Shown piece after piece: positions 37,462-46,284 of a stretch of DNA of 46,284 nucleotides (positions within the stretch are counted from its first letter, which is position 1; every line of letters starts with the position of its first letter). The notes beneath the pieces were generated by a model. It did no database searches and was not told where the DNA came from. It was given only the letters and a program-made list of their open reading frames with translations. The DNA is from Thermoplasmata archaeon. Its GTDB lineage: Archaea > Thermoplasmatota > Thermoplasmata > Halarchaeoplasmatales > Halarchaeoplasmataceae. The stretch is taken from contig PUNG01000071.1 in assembly GCA_003551675.1 (NCBI GenBank), forward strand, positions 1 through 46,284, given 5' to 3'. A program made the translations under genes and the position numbers.

Positions 37462-40400
37462 AAAAACAACTGGTGCCGTAGCGGTGGTAGGTGCCGGCAT
37501 AGCCGGTGTACAGTCCGCTTTGGACTTGGCGGATATAGGATTCAAAGTGTACCTGGTGGAGAAGTCGCCCACCATAGGCGGTGTCATGGCCATGCTGGAC
37601 AAAACTTTTCCCACCAATGACTGTTCCATGTGTATATTATCGCCGAAATTGGTGGACTGCTCCAGGCATCCGAATATAGAGATAATGGCCCAGTCCCAGG
37701 TGAAGGACATAGAAGGAAAAGCTGGGGATTTTAAAGTCAAGGTACTTCAGGAACCAAGGTACGTCGATATCGAGAGATGTACCTCGTGTGGAAACTGTGA
37801 GGAGATCTGCCCCATAGAGATACCGTCGGAGTTCGAGCAGGGATTGGTGATGAGAAAGGCCGCATACAAACCCTATCCCCAGGCCATCCCCAACGCATAC
37901 GTTGTAGATAAAAAAGGTGCACCAGGGTACAACGGCTGCGTGGACTGTGGAAAATGTACGGAAGTGTGCAAAACCGAAGCGATAAGCCACGAACAAGAGG
38001 AAAAAGAAGTCACGCTGGATGTAGGAGCCGTCATATTCGCCTTCGGTTCGGCTCCCTTCGATCCGAAGATAAAGAAAGAATTAGGATATGATAGATTCCC
38101 GAACGTTATCACATCTCTTGAATTCGAGAGGATACTTTCGGCTTCCGGGCCCTACGAAGGTGAGATACTCAGGCCTGGAGACAAAGAGCACGCTAAAAAG
38201 ATCGCCTGGATCCAGTGCGTCGGGTCCAGAGATCGCAACATAGACCAGGAGTTCTGCTCTTCCATGTGTTGTATGTACACCACCAAAGAAGCGATCATAG
38301 CCAAGGAGCACGAATCGGATATAGATGCTACTATATTTTACATCGACGTGAGGTCCTTCGGTAAGGACTTCGACAGATACATCGAAAGAGCGAAAGAAGA
38401 ACACGATATCCGGTATGTCAGGTCCAGGATATCTGAGATATTCGAGAAGAGATCGGGTGATCTCACCATAAATTATGAGGATATAGGAGGGGACTACCAC
38501 GAAGAAACCTTCGACATGGTGGTTCTTTCCATAGGTCTCTGCATGAAGAGCGACAGGTCCAAGGTACTGAAAGATATGGGAGTAGAGGTCAGCGAATTCG
38601 GCTTCCCCCTTTCAGATCCTAGAGAGCCTGTGAAACTGGTCAAGCCGGGTATGTTCATGGCGGGAAGCGTGGTAGAGCCGCAGGCGATCCCTGAATCGGT
38701 CATGCAGGCTTCCGCAGCGGCAGGGCAGGCCGCGGCGCTCTTGAAAGATTCCAAAGGAACGTTGGTAGAGCCTTTGCCCGAACATCCGCAGAAAGACGTA
38801 TCCAGCGAAGAGCCGAGGATAGGAGTTTTCGTTTGTAACTGCGGTATAAACATCGCGAACTACGTCAAGGTTCCCAGTGTCGTTGAGTTTGCCGAAGGTC
38901 TTGATGATGTGGAGTATGCGGAACAAAATCTTTACACCTGCTCAGAGGACGCACAGGAAAGGATAGTAGATATAATCAAGAAAGAAGGGCTGAACAGGGT
39001 GGTGGTCGCCGCATGTACTCCCAGGACTCACGAACCACTTTTCAGAAGCTGTCTCGAGGAAGCGGGATTGAACCCTCACCTTTTAGAGATGACCAACATA
39101 AGAGAGCACTGTTCATGGGTCCATCTCGACGATGAAAAGGCAACGGAGAAGGCCGAGGAACTTATATCTATGTCAGTGGCAAAATCTAGACTCTTGGAGC
39201 AGATAACGAAGACCAAGATAGATATCGATCAGTCAGCCATGGTGATAGGCGGAGGAGTAGCGGGGATGACATCTGCGCTTTCTCTCGCCGAGCAGGGTTA
39301 CGAAACGCTTCTAGTGGAAAAGGAGGACGAACTGGGAGGAAAACTCAATGAGATACGGTACACCTTTGACGACATGAACGCCGAAGAGTTCGTATCCGAT
39401 CTCGGCTCACGTGTGATGGAACATGAAAACATAGAAGTTAGGTCGGGGACCTTTATCGATGACATATCGGGTCACGTGGGCAACTACGAAGTCACGCTTT
39501 CCAACGACGAAGAACACGTGGTGGGCGCCGTCATAGTCGCTACCGGGAGTCGTGAGCACGTTCCTTCTTCTTACCACTACCATGAAGACCAGCGGGTCAT
39601 GACTCAACTGGAATTGGAAGAAGAACTTTCTACACTGAGTGAAGAGGACATCGCCGAAGGAGAGACTTTCGTGATGATCCAGTGCGTCGAGTCAAGGGAA
39701 GACGATAGAGATTACTGCTCTCGCGTCTGCTGCATGAACGCTCTGAAGAACGCTTTGAAGATAAAGGAATTGAATCCCAGGTCCGAAGTTTATATACTGT
39801 ATAGAGACATGATGACCTATGGTTTTTTCGAAAAATATTACAAGGAGGCCAGAGAGAAGGGAGTGTTGTTCATCCAATACGAAGTGGACGAAAAACCGGA
39901 GATAGAGCTCGGTGAAAAGATGACCGTAAAGCTGCACGAACCCATGATCCAGGAAGACATAGAGATAGATGCCGACAGACTTATACTATCCAGCGGTATG
40001 GACCCTCAGGAAGGGACTCGAGAGATAACGAAGCAGTTGAAAGTTCCTGTGAATCAGGACGGATTTTTCCTTGAGGCGCACGTCAAACTCCGGCCGGTGG
40101 ATTTTTCTACCAAGGGAGTGTTCTTAGCCGGGAGCTGTCATTCACCCAAGTTCATCTCTGAAAGTATATACCAGGCCCAAGCGGCTGCAGCCCGTGCAGC
40201 CACGATACTGTCCGAGCCGGAGCTGGAGGCGGAAGCTAACATAGCCGTGGTGGATGAAGGACTGTGTTCCGATTGTAAAACATGTATATCCGTGTGCCCC
40301 TACAACGCTATAGAGTCCGTAGAGGAGATGATCGACGACTTCGAAGAAAAACACGCGGAGATAAGCGAAGGACTCTGCCAGGGCTGCGGAACTTGCGTAG

Positions 40401-40504
40401 CCGCCTGCCCTTCGGGAGCCATAGAACAAAAAGGTTTCAAAGACGGACAGATACTCGCCATGATCGAAGCTTTAGGTGCCTGTGCAAAGGAGGCGAGCAG
40501 ATGA
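37451..40504 (+). CDS. HdrA-HdrA fusion protein
   Basis: N-half VVGAGIAGVQSALDLADIGFKVYLVEKSPTIGGVMAMLDKTFPTNDCSMCILSPK; C-half begins RIGVFVCNCGINIANYV and ends with two ferredoxin motifs. ATG 37451 after AAAGGAGGATCACGAAG. Confidence 0.94.
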   Translation: MSDEKTTGAVAVVGAGIAGVQSALDLADIGFKVYLVEKSPTIGGVMAMLDKTFPTNDCSMCILSPKLVDCSRHPNIEIMAQSQVKDIEGKAGDFKVKVLQEPRYVDIERCTSCGNCEEICPIEIPSEFEQGLVMRKAAYKPYPQAIPNAYVVDKKGAPGYNGCVDCGKCTEVCKTEAISHEQEEKEVTLDVGAVIFAFGSAPFDPKIKKELGYDRFPNVITSLEFERILSASGPYEGEILRPGDKEHAKKIAWIQCVGSRDRNIDQEFCSSMCCMYTTKEAIIAKEHESDIDATIFYIDVRSFGKDFDRYIERAKEEHDIRYVRSRISEIFEKRSGDLTINYEDIGGDYHEETFDMVVLSIGLCMKSDRSKVLKDMGVEVSEFGFPLSDPREPVKLVKPGMFMAGSVVEPQAIPESVMQASAAAGQAAALLKDSKGTLVEPLPEHPQKDVSSEEPRIGVFVCNCGINIANYVKVPSVVEFAEGLDDVEYAEQNLYTCSEDAQERIVDIIKKEGLNRVVVAACTPRTHEPLFRSCLEEAGLNPHLLEMTNIREHCSWVHLDDEKATEKAEELISMSVAKSRLLEQITKTKIDIDQSAMVIGGGVAGMTSALSLAEQGYETLLVEKEDELGGKLNEIRYTFDDMNAEEFVSDLGSRVMEHENIEVRSGTFIDDISGHVGNYEVTLSNDEEHVVGAVIVATGSREHVPSSYHYHEDQRVMTQLELEEELSTLSEEDIAEGETFVMIQCVESREDDRDYCSRVCCMNALKNALKIKELNPRSEVYILYRDMMTYGFFEKYYKEAREKGVLFIQYEVDEKPEIELGEKMTVKLHEPMIQEDIEIDADRLILSSGMDPQEGTREITKQLKVPVNQDGFFLEAHVKLRPVDFSTKGVFLAGSCHSPKFISESIYQAQAAAARAATILSEPELEAEANIAVVDEGLCSDCKTCISVCPYNAIESVEEMIDDFEEKHAEISEGLCQGCGTCVAACPSGAIEQKGFKDGQILAMIEALGACAKEASR

Positions 40505-40911
40505 AGGACGATTTCGAGCCCACCGTTGTGGCTTTTCTATGCAACTGGTGCTCTTATGCGGGCGCCGACCTGGCTGGAACGTCACGGTTAAAATATCCTG
40601 AAAATGTTAGATCCATAAGGGTCATGTGTTCCGGAAGAGTGGACCCTGTCTTTATACTCGAGGCTTTGAACGAGGGTATAGACGGCGTGCTGGTGGCGGG
40701 ATGTCATCCAGGAGATTGCCACTACCAGTCCGGTAACTACAAGACCAACAGGAAGATGATACTGCTCAAAAAGCTTCTAACGGACTTTAACGTCGACTCC
40801 GACAGAGTGAGATTCGAATACATATCGGCCTCCGAAGGTCAGAAGTTCGCGGACGTGGTCACCGACTTCGTAGGGACCTTAAAGGAACTCGGTCCCAGCC
40901 CGTTGAAGTAA
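40501..40911 (+). CDS. mvhD: MvhD-like 2Fe-2S electron-transfer subunit (second copy)
   Basis: VAFLCNWCSYAGADLAGTSRLKYPENVRSIRVMCSGRVDPVFI, AGCHPGDCHYQSGNYKTNRK; ATGA overlap with the preceding gene. Confidence 0.94.
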   Translation: MKDDFEPTVVAFLCNWCSYAGADLAGTSRLKYPENVRSIRVMCSGRVDPVFILEALNEGIDGVLVAGCHPGDCHYQSGNYKTNRKMILLKKLLTDFNVDSDRVRFEYISASEGQKFADVVTDFVGTLKELGPSPLK

Positions 40912-40986
40912 GATGGTTTGCGTAAAGTGTTTATTTTATGAAACGATTGTGACTCAAAAAGATCGAGATCAAGAGGTGCATTATCT

Positions 40987-42876
40987 ATGGAAGAATACAA
41001 AAAGATGTATGAAAAATCACTAGAGGACCCAGAGAGTTTCTGGAGCAGAGCTGCGAAAGATATAGAGTGGTACGAAAGATGGGATAAGGTATTAGATACG
41101 TCGAATATGCCTTTCTACAGATGGTTCGAAGGAGGCAGCTTGAACACGTGTTACAACGCAGTCGATGCCCATATCGAGAAGGGTAGAGGAGATCAGAACG
41201 CTGTTATCTACGACAGCCCGGTCACCGACACAATAGAGAAATATACTTTCAACGAGTTGAAAGAGAGGGTATCGAAGATAGCCGGTGTTCTAAAAGAACT
41301 GGGGGTCCAGAAGGGAGATACCGTGGTCATATACATGCCCATGATACCGGAGGCTCTGATGAGCATGCTCGCCTGCGCAAGGATCGGAGCGATACACTCC
41401 GTCGTGTTCGGAGGTTTTGCCGCCAAAGAACTAGCCATCAGGATAGAAGACGCCGAGCCCAAGGTGATACTTTCAGCATCTTGTGGTATAGAAGGTAAAA
41501 AGATAATCGAGTACAAACCTCTCTTGGATAAGGCCATCGAACTTTCAGATAATAAACCGGAAAGTTGTGTGGTCTACCAGCGTGAACAGTGCGAGGCCGA
41601 ACTGAAAGAAGGTAGAGATCACGATTGGGAGGAGATGGAAAAAAAGGCTGAACCCGCTCCCTGCGTTCCAGTGAACGCCACAGATCCCTTGTACATATTA
41701 TATACTTCAGGTACGACCGGAACACCCAAAGGAGTGGTCAGAGACAACGGCGGCCACGCGGTGGCTCTAAAATGGAGCATGAAATATATCTACGGGATAG
41801 AAGCCGGAGACGTGTATTGGGCCGCTTCCGACGTTGGCTGGGTAGTTGGACATTCCTACATAGTTTACGCCCCTTTACTGGCAGGTGCGACCACCATAAT
41901 GTACGAAGGCAAACCGGTGCGCACACCCGATCCAGGGGCTTTTTGGAGAGTGATCTCAGAGCACAACGTGAAGGTGCTCTTCACCGCGCCCACGGCCATA
42001 AGAGCGATAAAAAGGGAGGACCCCGATGGAGAGTACTTCGAAGGATACGACGTTTCCTGTTTAGACAGTTTATTCCTTGCAGGCGAAAGGACCGACCCCG
42101 ATACGTATGAATGGTCAAAGGACCTCTTGGGAGTTCCTGTTATCGATCATTGGTGGCAGACCGAAACCGGTTGGTCCATCGTTGGCAACTTCAGAGGGTT
42201 GGAACAGTTTCCCATAAAACCCGGATCGGCTACCAAACCCATGCCGGGGCACGACTTGAGGATATTGGACCCCGGTACGGGGGAAGAGATGCCTCCTGGA
42301 GAGAACGGGGTCATAGCGATAAAGATCCCACTTCCGCCCGGGACTTTTATAACACTCTGGAATAACGATAAAAGGTTCGAGGAATCGTACATGGAGCTCT
42401 ACCCCGGATACTATTTTACAGGGGACGCAGGTTACGTGGACGAAGATGGCTACGTGTTCATAATGGGACGTGTAGACGACATAATCAACGTCGCGGGTCA
42501 CCGACTTTCCACCGGAAGTATGGAAGAGGCGGTTTTGAACCACGATGCCGTGGCGGAGTGTGCCGTGATCGGCATGAACGACGATCTTAAAGGAGAAGTC
42601 CCCATAGGATTTTTGGTCTTAAAATCAGGTGTCGATCAGACCGAAGACGAGATCGTATCCGAGGTGATCCAGCTGGTGAGAAGCGAAGTGGGTCCCATAG
42701 CTTCTTTCAAAAAGGCCATGATAGTGGACAGACTACCGAAAACAAGGTCCGGAAAGATCTTAAGGGGTACCATGAGCGAGATAGCCAACGACGTTGAATA
42801 CAGTGTACCGTCCACCATCGCAGATAAAGAAGTCCTAGACGAGATAGAAAAAGTGGTAGATGGGATGAAAAAGTAA
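40987..42876 (+). CDS. Acyl-CoA synthetase, propionate/acetate-CoA ligase (PrpE/ACSS3-like)
   Basis: HSVVFGGFAAKELAIRIEDAEPKVILSASCGIEGKKIIEYKPLLDKAIEL, YTSGTTGTPKGVVRDNGGHAVALKWSM, WWQTETGWSI, KTRSGKILRGTM. Confidence 0.93.
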   Translation: MEEYKKMYEKSLEDPESFWSRAAKDIEWYERWDKVLDTSNMPFYRWFEGGSLNTCYNAVDAHIEKGRGDQNAVIYDSPVTDTIEKYTFNELKERVSKIAGVLKELGVQKGDTVVIYMPMIPEALMSMLACARIGAIHSVVFGGFAAKELAIRIEDAEPKVILSASCGIEGKKIIEYKPLLDKAIELSDNKPESCVVYQREQCEAELKEGRDHDWEEMEKKAEPAPCVPVNATDPLYILYTSGTTGTPKGVVRDNGGHAVALKWSMKYIYGIEAGDVYWAASDVGWVVGHSYIVYAPLLAGATTIMYEGKPVRTPDPGAFWRVISEHNVKVLFTAPTAIRAIKREDPDGEYFEGYDVSCLDSLFLAGERTDPDTYEWSKDLLGVPVIDHWWQTETGWSIVGNFRGLEQFPIKPGSATKPMPGHDLRILDPGTGEEMPPGENGVIAIKIPLPPGTFITLWNNDKRFEESYMELYPGYYFTGDAGYVDEDGYVFIMGRVDDIINVAGHRLSTGSMEEAVLNHDAVAECAVIGMNDDLKGEVPIGFLVLKSGVDQTEDEIVSEVIQLVRSEVGPIASFKKAMIVDRLPKTRSGKILRGTMSEIANDVEYSVPSTIADKEVLDEIEKVVDGMKK

Positions 42877-42897
42877 GAGTGAAGTATTTTTCACTCT
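42876..42897. terminator. Bidirectional hairpin between convergent genes
   Basis: AGAGTGAA-GTATTT-TTCACTCT, 8-bp perfect stem overlapping both stop-codon regions. Confidence 0.55.
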
Positions 42898-44345
42898 CTT
42901 TCAAAGGAATCTATCAGTCTTTCCTCCGCATCGAATAGATCCACTTTTAGGGGCATGTTTCCGGGTGCGGTATGAGTGGCGCAGGCGAAGCACGGGTCGT
43001 AGGCTCTAAAAGCCATCTCCACTTTGTTCAATATCCCTTCGTCTACTTTACCATCTTTGATCACACCTTCCGCCGCTTTTTTTACGGACATGGTTATGGC
43101 ACCGGCATTGTTGGTCGTAGCCACTATGAGATTGGCTTTATCTACAAGCCCCTTTTCGTTTAGATCATAATGGTGTATCAACGTTCCCCTGGCGGCTTCT
43201 ACTACGCCGATCCCCTCTCCGGGTTCTCCGGGTTCGTTTCTTACCTCCTTCGAGGTTATATCCGGTTCCTGTATCAATTCTTTAGCTCTTTCCCCCGCAT
43301 AAAGAAGTTCGATGAGCCTCGCCCAATGGTAAGCTAGAGTGGAATTCACAGGTCTGCCCAACGTTTCAAACATCCTCTCTTGTTCTTCGTTGGCCTTGGG
43401 GGTCGCCATGCCTTGGGATACGTTCATCCTGCCCAGAGGACCCACCCTGTAGATGCCGCTCTCTTTTCCATCCGTTATGCCGTTCCAACCGATCTTTTTC
43501 AGGTAAGGGTACATCATATACGTCCATTCTTCAACATGCTCTTTTATCCTTTCAGCGTAGTCGCTCACATGGAACTTCATGACTTCCTCCGCATCTTGGT
43601 CCGTCACTCTTATCTTTCCATCATAGAAGTTCAACCGGTTTTTCTCGTCCACGAGTCCCATGTTGTAAGTGTTCAGAGAATAGGGGTCGCTCTTGATCAT
43701 CTCCACGTAATCTTCATTTTCTAAAACCACGTCGTTGAAGAGGTCCAGGCTGAATTCAGCAAATCCTATACACGAGTCTATCATCTCTTCTATCTCTTGT
43801 ACTTCGTCTTCGGATAAGGACTTGGACACGCCGCCGGGCACTCCACAGACGGGATGTGTCGCCTTACCTCCCAAGATGGAGGTGATCTTCTGCCCGTAGG
43901 CACGATGTTTTATGACCTCTTTGCTTATATCCTCGCCCACTTCTTCTATGACACCCAAGATGTTTCTCTTTTCCCTGGGTGCGTCCGGACCCACAACGAA
44001 ATCCGGTCCTCCCAGGTAATAAAAGTGAAGCGTATGATCGTATAATATGTAGCCGCAGTACATCAGTTCTCTCAACTTCTTCGCAACGGGAGTGGGCTCC
44101 ACGTCGAAAGCGTCGTCAAGGGCCTTCGTGGATGCGAAGTGATGTGAAACGGGACAGACTCCGCATATACGCGAAGTTATCTGGGGCATGTCCTCCGCTC
44201 TTCTTCCTTCGCAGAAACGCTCGAAACCCCTCAATTCAGGTATCTGGAGATAAGCGTTTTCTACTTCACCTTCGTCGTTCAAAAAAATATCGATCTTTCC
44301 GTGCCCTTCTAAACGTGTTACGGGATCTATCTCTATCTTCTTCAT
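42891..44345 (-). CDS. mvhA: NiFe hydrogenase large subunit (group 3, MvhA-like)
   Basis: DPVTRLEGHGKI, RICGVCPVSHHFAS, C-terminal DPCFACATH. Confidence 0.93.
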   Translation of the reverse strand: MKKIEIDPVTRLEGHGKIDIFLNDEGEVENAYLQIPELRGFERFCEGRRAEDMPQITSRICGVCPVSHHFASTKALDDAFDVEPTPVAKKLRELMYCGYILYDHTLHFYYLGGPDFVVGPDAPREKRNILGVIEEVGEDISKEVIKHRAYGQKITSILGGKATHPVCGVPGGVSKSLSEDEVQEIEEMIDSCIGFAEFSLDLFNDVVLENEDYVEMIKSDPYSLNTYNMGLVDEKNRLNFYDGKIRVTDQDAEEVMKFHVSDYAERIKEHVEEWTYMMYPYLKKIGWNGITDGKESGIYRVGPLGRMNVSQGMATPKANEEQERMFETLGRPVNSTLAYHWARLIELLYAGERAKELIQEPDITSKEVRNEPGEPGEGIGVVEAARGTLIHHYDLNEKGLVDKANLIVATTNNAGAITMSVKKAAEGVIKDGKVDEGILNKVEMAFRAYDPCFACATHTAPGNMPLKVDLFDAEERLIDSFERE

Positions 44346-45328
44346 CTTTCCATCACCTTTCTTTTCAGCAGAGAAACCGGTAAGCTGTACTTATAAAAGG
44401 TCCCTGTTATATCCACGACCTGATCTATGAGTTCGTCCACTTCTTCCTCCGTCATATCTTCTTCTCCTTCTATACCCAGTATGGATGCCAGTGCGGATAT
44501 CATCTTTGCGCCCTGGTCCATGGAATTGGGAGGTTCTCCTCCACAACCGGTACAAGCCATGTTTGCGTCCAAGCATCTCGCCTCGCATCCTCCACGGGTA
44601 GCGGGTCCCATGCATATGAGCCCCTGTTCGAGGAGACACTTGTCTTCGACTTCTTTCACATCTAAGATCCGTTTCACCTCTTTTATCTTTTTCTCGCTCT
44701 TCTCGTATTCACACTCGTCGCAGACCGTTTTTTCCGGTGCTAATACGGCGCCTTTTTCAGGTATTTTTCCTTCAAATATCGCCGTGACTCCGTTCAATAT
44801 AACCTCAGTTGGAGGAGGGCACCCTGGCATGTAGTAATCTACATCGACGACTTGATCTAAGCTTTGCACGGTATCGTAAAATTCGGGAAGGGTCAATTTA
44901 CCTTCTTCAACTTGAACTTCGGTTTTAGGTACTTTTCCCTCTTGGTTGTCCACGGAGGGATTGTTTTTATAGGCTGCATCGAATATCTCTTCTTTGTCGG
45001 CCATGTTCGCTAGACCAGGGATCCCACCGTGGCAGGAACAAGCTCCAAATGCGATCAAAAATTTTGATCTTTCTCTCAACAGTTCAGCGATCTCTTCCTG
45101 CTCTGAGGTCCTTATGGCTCCGTTGAAGAAGCAGACGTCGATGTAGTTATCCTCCATCTCCTCCACGTCTTTATACTTCGTATCTAAAGCCACGGGCCAG
45201 AAGAGTATATCGGCGTGTTCCACCACATCCAATATCTTCTCGTCTATATCCAATACCGCTATCTCGCATCCGCCGCAGCTCGCCGCCCAATAAAATGCAA
45301 ATCTCATCTTTTCTTCGCTCATGGACAC
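44342..45328 (-). CDS. mvhG: NiFe hydrogenase small subunit (MvhG-like)
   Basis: WAASCGGCEIAVLDIDEKILDVVEHADILFWPVA, FGACSCHGGIPGLAN, MPGCPPPTEVI, CLDANMACTGCGG. Confidence 0.93.
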   Translation of the reverse strand: MSMSEEKMRFAFYWAASCGGCEIAVLDIDEKILDVVEHADILFWPVALDTKYKDVEEMEDNYIDVCFFNGAIRTSEQEEIAELLRERSKFLIAFGACSCHGGIPGLANMADKEEIFDAAYKNNPSVDNQEGKVPKTEVQVEEGKLTLPEFYDTVQSLDQVVDVDYYMPGCPPPTEVILNGVTAIFEGKIPEKGAVLAPEKTVCDECEYEKSEKKIKEVKRILDVKEVEDKCLLEQGLICMGPATRGGCEARCLDANMACTGCGGEPPNSMDQGAKMISALASILGIEGEEDMTEEEVDELIDQVVDITGTFYKYSLPVSLLKRKVMER

Positions 45329-45466
45329 AACTCCTATCCTTAAGAAGGTTCTATAAAAAGAAGGAATGTAAAGGACAGTTAAATGTTTTACCTTTCAATG
45401 AGATGTTTTAACGGGTCATAGATGTGAAAATAAATAATAAATACCACAAGCACATACACCAGCTTC

Positions 45467-46075
45467 ATGGAAAGCGATAAACCTTCAAAGATATCTGTTG
45501 AAGAACTTCCTCAACCTGTAGCCGAACCCGCCAGTTTAGGTCTCATCGGTTTGGCCATTGCGGCGCTGGTTTTAGGATTTACCGACATGGGATGGGCATC
45601 CGCCAGTGATCAATCTCTCATGATACCGTGGACTTTATTTTTAGGAGCCACCGCCCAGCTGATAGCGGGGATAATGGACTTCAAAAGGGATAACATATTC
45701 GGAGCGACCGCGTTCACCACGTACGCCATGCTTTGGTACTCCGTTTCTCTCACCATTCTGTTCAACACCTTTGGATGGGTGGAAGTCGATATGACCCACT
45801 ATGCACACGGTCTGATAGGTTTCTTGTTTTTCAGCATCATACTTACAGTTGCGACCTTGATGACGAATAAAGTCTTGTTCATCATATTGGTGGGCATAGA
45901 TGTGGCCATAATAACCCTGGTGATGCATATAATGATGGATACCTCGGCGATACCCGTGGGCATCTCACTCTTAGCGGTGGCCCTCTTTTCATTTTACGGC
46001 GCCGCGGCGGTCCTGTTGAACACCATGTCTCAAAAGACGGTGCTGCCCATGGGTGAACCCCTATGGCAGCCCTGA
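45467..46075 (+). CDS. GPR1/FUN34/YaaH (SatP) family acetate/succinate transporter
   Basis: AEPASLGLIGLAIAALVLGFTDMG, LGATAQLIAGIMDFKRDNIFGATAFTTYAMLWYSVSL; six hydrophobic segments. Confidence 0.92.
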   Translation: MESDKPSKISVEELPQPVAEPASLGLIGLAIAALVLGFTDMGWASASDQSLMIPWTLFLGATAQLIAGIMDFKRDNIFGATAFTTYAMLWYSVSLTILFNTFGWVEVDMTHYAHGLIGFLFFSIILTVATLMTNKVLFIILVGIDVAIITLVMHIMMDTSAIPVGISLLAVALFSFYGAAAVLLNTMSQKTVLPMGEPLWQP

Positions 46076-46175
46076 AACCTCTTCTTTAAAGTTCATCTGC
46101 CTGACGGTAACAAAAATACCTATATAGTCGGGCACCATTTGTTCCATTAATTTAGAGATCAAAAAGGTGTTAAAT

Positions 46176-46284
46176 ATGGCAGATGAAGAAGCTAAGATAG
46201 AATCTCGATTGGAGGACAAAGACTTATACGAGCCTCCGGAAGAGTTCAAAGAGCAGGCGAACGTGAAGGATCCAGAGATATACA
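46176..46284 (+). CDS. Acetyl-CoA synthetase, N-terminal fragment (runs off window)
   Basis: MADEEAKIESRLEDKDLYEPPEEFKEQANVKDPEIY resembles the AMP-forming Acs N-terminus; frame is open to the window end. Confidence 0.65.
   Translation, partial: MADEEAKIESRLEDKDLYEPPEEFKEQANVKDPEIY

Noticed and set aside
40282-40500. Basic Arg-rich N-terminal extension of the second MvhD ORF
   Set aside because: Overlaps the HdrA fusion in another frame; ATG 40501 with ATGA overlap gives a normal MvhD N-terminus.
1-46284. tRNA/rRNA genes, selenocysteine codons, transposases, prophage genes
   Set aside because: No cloverleaf or rRNA-like sequence was noticed by eye, the key Hdr/hydrogenase genes read through without in-frame TGA, and no transposase, integrase or phage-type ORF was found.

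Overview
Archaeal chromosomal window, probably from an anaerobic euryarchaeal lineage (I do not assign it more precisely). Supporting signs are an archaeal-type L1-L10(P0)-L12(P1-like) ribosomal cluster, TATA/BRE-like promoters, an archaeosortase-type PGF-CTERM tail, and Hdr/Mvh-type electron-transfer proteins. About 40 coding regions are tightly packed. The left part holds surface and stress genes: a lipoprotein, a DUF255/YyaL protein, an AAC(3)-like acetyltransferase, an ABC-2 transporter, and msrA-msrB. The centre holds a six-gene minus-strand polyhydroxyalkanoate (PHA) operon (two FabG/PhaB-like SDRs, PhaC, PhaE-like, two coiled-coil granule-protein candidates), followed by cobalamin adenosyltransferase, methylmalonyl-CoA mutase subunits and MeaB. 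The right part is a short-chain fatty-acid/beta-oxidation island (acyl-CoA dehydrogenase, EtfBA, thiolase, 3-hydroxyacyl-CoA dehydrogenase, crotonase). It runs into a nine-gene Hdr-type electron-transfer operon, then a propionate/acetate-CoA ligase, NiFe hydrogenase MvhAG-like subunits, an acetate transporter and the start of another acetyl-CoA synthetase. Most notable observations: (i) a 1502-aa HdrA-HdrA fusion with a GltD/NfnB-like NAD(P)H oxidoreductase module inserted into its first HdrA half, plus a second 1028-aa HdrA-HdrA fusion and a doubled HdrC with matching Cys-to-His changes; (ii) a PHA operon in which PhaC carries a C-terminal helix-hairpin-helix-like domain and a coiled-coil partner carries an N-terminal SAP/Rho-N-like domain, suggesting a granule-nucleic-acid link; (iii) a six-unit 8-bp tandem array in the PHA/cob divergent promoter; (iv) a decayed duplicate gene tail flanking the ABC transporter genes. 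All functional assignments come from reading motifs in the sequence; no database search was run.
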